Shown: positions 57,605 through 64,000 of the stretch, piece by piece
Layout of the letters: every line of letters begins with the position of its first letter
Numbering within the stretch: the first letter of the stretch is position 1
DNA from: Tubulanus polymorphus
Lineage: Eukaryota > Nemertea > Palaeonemertea > Tubulaniformes > Tubulanidae
Direction of reading: 5' to 3'
Length of the DNA stretch: 64,000 nucleotides
Assembly (NCBI RefSeq): GCF_964204645.1
Contig: NC_134035.1
Span: 5,890,501-5,954,500 of the forward strand
Notes under the pieces: model-generated
Told to the model about the DNA's origin: nothing
Database searches by the model: none
Seen by the model: the letters and a program-made list of their open reading frames with translations, nothing else
Position numbers and translations under genes: made by a program

Positions 57605-58498
57605 GGATTGTAAATTCTGATAATTCCTGTCATAACGCTTCATTCCTAATGACAATTCAGACTGAGTGTCGTTTGGCGGTAATAGCTGGAGAGTGTGGCT
57701 TGCATTTTAAAGCTATTATCGTTTGGAAGTAAAAATGCACCCGATCGGGACTCAAATCACGTTCGCGGAGCAGCAACGTGTCCGACAAAAACCGAATCGA
57801 AATTAATTCCCGTTGAGAAGCGTTCAAACGGGAGATAACAGTTTTCCTGATGGCTATGTTGCCCTCGCTTTGAGCGATCGAGATCAAGAGACACTGTAGC
57901 CACGCAGCGGGAAACATCCTCCCTGATTTAATTCTAACAGCTCGGATTAATTTCCCTTTTTTGACGGTAACTCAATTCGCTTATCAGCGACTAACTCGAA
58001 CGGCAATTCCTCCTGCCCTTTCAGTTACTATATCACATCTGATTAAAAAACCCGATAAAACTTCTTCTCTAGTGAGATGATTTGAAACTTAATGAATAAA
58101 TTCATGTTTTGTTGACAACCGATACGCAGCTAGCTTTAATTGGATTCTTGTCTAGATTCGGGAAATCTCTGCCTCCCGACGATATGAACATTTAATTTCG
58201 CGGCCGCTTATTTTTAAGCCTTCGTCTACGACGAAGATGGTATCATATGGAAGACGAAGCCGCGTGAAATCACAAGTCATTTAATTTATTTACTTGAGGA
58301 GCGGTAAATGCCATTTTCAAAGTCTTCTTTTGCGCCATGCTCGATCAGTTCAGAGACAGTCCCATGCATTACATATATGATTCTGGTCCGGCTTCGTCGT
58401 CCAATAATAAAACATACATATATGCATGTATACTTTGTTCGTTTCCTGCTGTTGCAAGATTTATGACTCGGCAGAAACTTACCACGAAAGGTCTATAA

Positions 58499-58781
58499 CC
58501 AGGAGCCGATCCAGGAGTTTTTAATAGGGCCCAGCTAGAAAATCCGAGGCCTTTACACGTACTCAGTACATGAACGCGAGCGCCGTAAAGTCCGGATAAG
58601 GGGATTTAAGGGTCCCCAAGAAACTTTTGAAAACATTGATCATTTCTGAGTATCTAAATTGATTCTAGAACAAAATGACCGGCAATATGTGTAAGCAAGG
58701 TTGTGAAAATGTTATCTTGAAAACAAAAATTGGGGATGGGGGTAATCCCGGGTGGCTTAGCCCCCATTGGATCCGCCCCTG
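58499..58781. mobile_element. CAGGGGCGGAT-bounded element, copy 3
   Basis: Left end CCAGGAGCCGATCCAGG; inverted right end CAGGGGCGGATCCAATGG. Similar in build to 37424-37819, but internally different. Confidence 0.6.
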
Positions 58782-60104
58782 AAACATAGGATATCAACAG
58801 TAAAGTATATCTGTTTCTTTCAGACCAGACCATGTGCAAAATAATCTTTACACTTTACTAAGACTTTACCCGATTTGAATGAATTCAAAAAGGCTCCTAA
58901 AAACATACAGTTATCGATTATTTTAAAGCATCGAATCTGTGGAATTGGCGATATATAAATAGTATTTAGTCAGCGTCACCATTGCTATATGTATCATATT
59001 TGTTGAACATTTTGTCGAACATTAGATTATTCAACATCTAGTTTTGACACGTACATTCGGCGAATTTTTGTCAGCTGTAGGATCCAGTTAGAACGTCCAT
59101 TCTGGTATCACCTCCGATGTTAGGTTCTGTATCCCTGGATTTTGGCGAACAAGTGCGTAAAAAGCGCCTCGATCGCGTAAAAAACTGACAAACCGTAAAA
59201 ATAAATAATCGTGTAAGTTCTCGCTATTTTCTGATGCGATTAATCTCGCTTTTCGAAGCGTCATTTCGCGAAATTTCTAGCACTTCAGAAAATGAGTTGA
59301 ACGTGTTATGGGGAACGGTATGTTTACGGTAGATATCGGTGCAGCAGCTGCGGCGGCGGCAGATACGGTTTAAACTGTAATCTGTTTTGGTGTGTAATCG
59401 CTGCCGAGTGGCGGTGTGTGTCACTGTGAAAAATGATTACTTGATGACAAAATGTTTATCATTGCTCCGGCAATTCGGGAAGCGATAGTCGGTTGATTTA
59501 TAACTTTGGCCTCTGTATTCCATTTCATCTTCCCGTCGTCGTTCCTTCTTCGCGTTTAGTTTTTACCTCATTACATTTTTACCCCGTATACATCATCGCT
59601 GACTATAACGTGTTTACCTAAAACGACGAGTGCGACTGAAGATAGAAAATGCGTCGAAGCATTTTATCTCGTATAGGTAATCTACCTCTCTCAGCTAGTC
59701 CGTTACGAGCGTGCTGAGGCGTCGGTTGGTGACCATCTGGGGCAAATTGAAATCTAACGAACATTTTATTGTAGAGAACTTTAATCTTATTTTTTGGAAA
59801 TTTGGAATAAAGGTCTCAAGTCCCCGCAGGCGTCAATCTTCACACTTGGCACACCCCTAAAATTAGGATCAGTCGGTTTATTGTATGATAAGTAAGTATC
59901 TTTGATAATCAAAACATATTCGTTGCAAGGCTTTATTTAGATTGCGTGGACTTTGAAATGTCGTTGTGCATTTTTTATCACAATGGGATTTGAAAGTTTC
60001 AGTATTTAGCAGTTCGACTTAACATCAGTGTATAGTATATAGTTTTGTTCGAATGATTTTCAGCTCGTTTCCTTACAAACTGGACAAAGCGCTAGACTTA
60101 GTTC

Positions 60105-60138
60105 TGCCGCCGCCACCGCCGCTGCTGCTGCTGCTGCT
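60105..60138. repeat. CCG/CTG triplet tract
   Basis: GCCGCCGCCACCGCC followed by five CTG units. No supported exon contains it. Confidence 0.85.
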
Positions 60139-60304
60139 AACTACGATACCGATATTATCAGCAGTATTTAACATGATCCCCTCAGAGAATCAACACTAAT
60201 CCATTAATGGATGAATATAAGGTCGCAAAAACTGATGCTTGTAAAACGGCTGATTACAGATATCAAGCGAAACTTATCGATCTATATTGTTACTGGGCGA
60301 TTGA

Positions 60305-60490
60305 GAGGAAGACAGAGATGATTAAAGCAGATAGAGGGGAGAGAAGGGGAGAGACAGAAGAATAGGCAGGGGGAGCGGAGGAGAGACAGAGGGAGAGGTA
60401 GAGGAAGAGGGAGAAACAAATTTAGAGGAGAGAGGGGGAGAAGGAGGAGAGACAGCAAAGGGAGGGGAGTGAGGGAGAGACGAAACAGAG
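60305..60490. repeat. Purine (GA) tract 2
   Basis: About 185 bases dominated by GAGAGGGGGAGA-type runs on the plus strand, ending 120 bases before the 33-bp VNTR. Confidence 0.85.
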
Positions 60491-60609
60491 AAATACAGAA
60501 AGTTGAAATATTTTGAATCCGTCGACTCGAACTGACAGTAGAAAGTCAACGATGCAGATTGTGAATCGCAATGTAAAATTCAAAATATGTAGAGTAATCA
60601 GAGATAACA

Positions 60610-61745
60610 ACCTGACCATATCCCTGATAAAACCATGGAGGTGCGCGACCATATCCCTGATAAAACCATGGAGGTGCGCGACAATATCCCTGATAAAACC
60701 ATGGAGGTGCGAGACCATATCCCTGATAAAACCATGGAGGTGCGCGACCATATCCCTGATAAAACCATGGAGGTGCGTGACCATATCCCTGATACAACCA
60801 TTGAGGTGCGAGACCATATCCCTGATAAAACCATGGAGGTGCGAGACCATATCCCTGATACAACCATTGAGGTGCGAGACCATATCCCTGATAAAACCAT
60901 GGAGGTGCGCGACCATATCCCTGATAAAACCATGGAGGTGCGTGACCATATCCCTGATAAAACCATGGGGGTGGCGACAATATCCCTGATAAAACCATAG
61001 AGGTGCGAGACCATATCCCTGATACAACCATTGAGGTGCGAGACCATATCCCTGATAAAACCATGGGGGTGGCGACAATATCCCTGATAAAACCATAGAG
61101 GTGCGAGACCATATCCCTGATAAAACCATGGAGGTGCGTGACCATATCCCTGGTACAACCATTGAGGTGCGAGACCATATCCCTGATAAAACCATGGGGG
61201 TGCGCGACAATATCCCTGATAAAACCATGGAGGTGCGTGACCATATCCCTGGTACAACCATTGAGGTGCGAGACCATATCCCTGATACAACCATTGAGGT
61301 GCGAGACCATATCCCTGATAAAACCATGGAGGTGCAAGACCATATCCCTGATAAAACCATGGAGGTGCGCGACAATATCCCTGATAAAACCATGGGGGTG
61401 GCGACAATATCCCTGATAATACCATGGGGGTGCGCGACAATATCCCTGATAAAACCATGGGGGTGGCGACAATATCCCTGATAGAACCATAGAGGTGCGA
61501 GACCATATCCCCGATAAAACCACGGAGGTACGAGACTATATCGCTGATAAAACCGTGGAGGTGCGAGACCATATCCCCGATAAAACCACGGAGGTACGAG
61601 ACTATATCGCTGATAAAACCGTGGAGGTGCGACACCACATCCCAGATAAAACCATTGAGGTGTGAGACCATATCCCAGATAAAACCATGGAGGTGCAAGA
61701 CCATATCCCTGATAAAACCATGGGGGTGCGAGACCATATCCCAGA
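60610..61745. repeat. 33-bp VNTR, about 34 copies
   Basis: The unit begins CCATATCCCTGATAAAACCA and continues TGGAGGTGCGCGA; the period is 33 bp, a multiple of three, so several frames on both strands stay open for hundreds of codons. Variants form blocks: GGGGTGGCG units, GATACAACCATTGAGG units, and a 66-bp higher-order pair at about 61500-61640 (ACCACGGAGGTACGAGACTA). I treat it as non-coding. Confidence 0.95.
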
Positions 61746-62777
61746 TTTGGAGAGGACTGATGAAACCATTCTGGTGCACTGTGGTCATCTCTCTGATAAC
61801 GCTTCTGATTGGACTAAAACATGATTTAACGTTATAATTGTATCAAACTGAATCATGTTTAAGCTGTCCACATTAATGGTCCGATCTGCTGACTCTATGG
61901 AGCGCTGAATAAACAAAATACCATTCGAAAACATAATATGAATATTCGATAACTTCTCTACAAAAACGATTGAACAAATATGAAAGATTAGGCGCCGATA
62001 GTATACAATAGTAAACGTTAATGGGTTTTTTTCTGTAAATGGCGGGTAACGAGTTGAGCTCGTGTGTGCTCGCTATTCCGACGTATCTGAATTCTAGTTG
62101 AAAATAACTGGATTCGCTGTAAATACCGCGTCTCATTGACTCAATTCTCATCTTAAGTAGTTCGTTTAATTTCGCACGGAGTTTAATTTCAGAATGAACA
62201 AGATACTCTTATCCGGCGGCAACGACGACGCGAGTTTGAAACAGTGTATCTCTGAATCACTGATGGGGAAATGATGAAATAGTTAGTAGTGCGATCCGTA
62301 AAATGATACCCGCCGTATTGAGCAGTCGAAAGAATTTCTCAAACTACAAAAATTCTAACCGTATAGTTGCATCCATTTCATCGACAATGGGGAAATTTGT
62401 CGGTTAAACGATGGCCGGATATCTGATGATAGAATTGCGGCAAAAACTTCAAACTTTTATTTTCAAGGACAGGAACAAATTTTATTAACAAGTCACTAAA
62501 TCACACTTATATCATATATTTATATACATCATCCTGGTTTTTTATGTAAATATACATTCTATGAGTTAATTGCACATATATCCATTTATCCCACTTATAT
62601 CCACTTTTATATGTACACTAAATCAATTCATCATGATTAGTTTTTGTATAAAGGTCAGAGATTTGCTTTCTATGCAGCACCTTTAACAAAGCCTGAATGT
62701 GAATTCTCTTGTTGAATCCATTGACGCATACCCTAGTTTATAGGTCCATGGTGAAACCCAGGGCAATAGCATGGGCT

Positions 62778-63104
62778 TATAAGCCGCGATCACACGGGGA
62801 CAATTTGGCCCGGCCCAAATTGGCACGGATCAGGCTCGAGCCAAATTTGGCCCGTGCCTAATTAGAGAGCGCGTTCGCACGCAAACCATTCACTCGATAC
62901 TAAAACAATGCTCAAACAAAGCGAAGTGGATCATTTCCGGTACCAGTTGCAATTCAAACGCAATCATTTGTCCCGTGCTAAAATTTGGCTCGGGCCTGAT
63001 CCGACGTTTTTTGGTTGGGCCAATATTGGCTCGGGCCCATTTGGCATCCGTGTGAACAGTTGTTCCGGGCCCGAGCCAAAAATGGTCGTGTCATCGCGGT
63101 TATA
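62778..63104. mobile_element. GGCCCG-rich MITE, copy 2
   Basis: Termini TATAAGCCGCGATCACACG and inverted TATAACCGCGATGACACG. Interior phrases (TTGGCTCGGGCC, AATTTGGCCCG, CAATCATTTGTC) match the element at 2113-2437 in reverse orientation. TA-containing ends suggest insertion at a TA-rich site. Confidence 0.75.
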
Positions 63105-63582
63105 TAGTATATGCGAGTGTATACATCATGGGCAATAGAAGTAAGCCGCTAGTGAGCTACATTATCTCAATCAGTATACCCTGTATCGGTACAAGAATGA
63201 TGTTACCCACATCACTTGGTATCTCGGCCAGAATAACTATTTTTAAGGATGGATATCGCCTCCTCTTTATGTTTAAACAGATCAGTAAAATATTACCCGA
63301 TTTTTTCCTCCATACCCCTTCCCCGCTCCTCTACCTTCTTTCACTCATTCACTCCCTTTCCACTTCCCTTCTGCGTAAGTTGAACTTAGAAAAACTAACG
63401 TATATGGTAATCAAAATATACATTATGTACGTATAATGTGCTCGCATTCGTTATTCTTATTTAGTGCATAAAAATCTCTCCCACTTAGTCTTCTCTGGAA
63501 TCACAGACGATTTTCTTTGTCGGTAAGAATTAATTGAACGCGATCATAAGCGTTTTTAAAAAAGAAAAACATGCTTGAAATT

Positions 63583-63803
63583 TCAACTGCGCCAACGGGT
63601 GAATGCGATAGCTATGGAAACAAGTGTAGCGATTAGGTAGACTGAATTTAACGTTCTTACGGCGTGATTACAATGATCGTAACTACAAAAACAGTAAGTT
63701 GCCGTGTACGCTCCATGGGTGAAAACGCGACATCCGTCAGTGGTGTTCAAACCTTGAACTGAACCGGGCGGGTAACAGCCACGGGCCGTCGCCATGATCC
63801 ACC
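63583..63803 (-). CDS. Last exon of a Ly6-type, probably GPI-anchored protein (partial)
   Basis: The minus-strand exon starts after a strong TCTCTGTTTTCAG acceptor (exon edge 63803) in phase 1 and ends with TGA at 63583-63585. It encodes about 72 residues: cysteines in R-G-C-Y-P-P, D-G-C-R and then Y-C-F-C-S-Y-D-H-C-N, the closing signature of Ly6/uPAR three-finger domains and of the quiver/sleepless group. A hydrophobic stretch (V-Y-L-I-A-T-L-V-S-I-A-I-A-F) then runs nearly to the end, as in a GPI-attachment tail. Earlier exons, including the signal peptide, lie beyond the window. The CNBD2-like gene is on the same strand but 12.8 kb away, so a functional link is not implied. Confidence 0.7.
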
Positions 63804-64000
63804 CTGAAAACAGAGAGCAAAACATGTAGTCAATTAGGTTATTTAACTACTCAAGCTTAATTGTCAGTTAATAATTCATTTCTAGGGCTGCTTTCTTGTA
63901 CAAGCTAACTTTTGCTTCAAAGCAGTCCTTCATTTGATATCATTTCGCTTTCAATATATACATTTCATTCATTAAATCTGTAAAAGTTTTATATGAAAAA

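Noticed and set aside
60422-61788. Three overlapping minus-strand reading frames of 323-396 codons as a repeat protein gene
   Set aside because: They are produced by a 33-bp tandem repeat; all three minus frames and some plus frames are open at once, so there is no sign of a selected frame.

Overview
This window looks like nuclear DNA of an invertebrate animal. It has long multi-exon genes with GT-AG introns, AT-rich non-coding sequence, and many short inverted-repeat transposons, tRNA-like SINE heads and minisatellites. The protein families (a doublecortin/beta-trefoil giant, a tandem cyclic-nucleotide-binding protein and a Ly6-type surface protein) point to a bilaterian. A lophotrochozoan (mollusc, nemertean, annelid or similar) is my best guess, but that is inference. 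I see no bacterial or viral gene content.

Layout. (1) Positions 1-27723, plus strand: the 3' part of a DCDC1-like gene. I resolved 37 coding exons with consistent phases, giving 1,961 residues up to a TAA stop; the 5' end lies outside the window. Its long introns hold most of the repeats, including an 83-bp satellite of about 18 copies. (2) 27724-36640: 3' UTR and the intergenic space between convergent genes, with a Harbinger-like MITE, a large fold-back element and no supported gene. (3) 36667-50790, minus strand: a complete nine-exon gene for a 670-residue protein with two cyclic-nucleotide-binding (CNB) domains, CNBD2-like. (4) 50791-63582: a gene-poor stretch dominated by simple repeats, a 33-bp VNTR, purine tracts and MITEs. 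(5) 63583-63803, minus strand: the last exon of a Ly6/three-finger protein with a GPI-anchor-type tail, continuing beyond the right edge.

How the parts relate. DCDC1 family proteins bind microtubules and work with dynein in vesicle transport and at the midbody. CNBD2 family proteins bind cAMP and are linked to sperm function in mammals. A shared ciliary or flagellar role is possible, but nothing here shows co-regulation. The most unusual content is in the repeats: motifs like the hammerhead ribozyme core, found in remnants that resemble Penelope-like elements; a satellite whose monomer carries the terminus of the intron's own hAT-like MITE family; and paired inverted SINE heads. All gene models come from manual translation of splice-consistent exons. 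Domain and family names come from recognising motifs, not from a database search.
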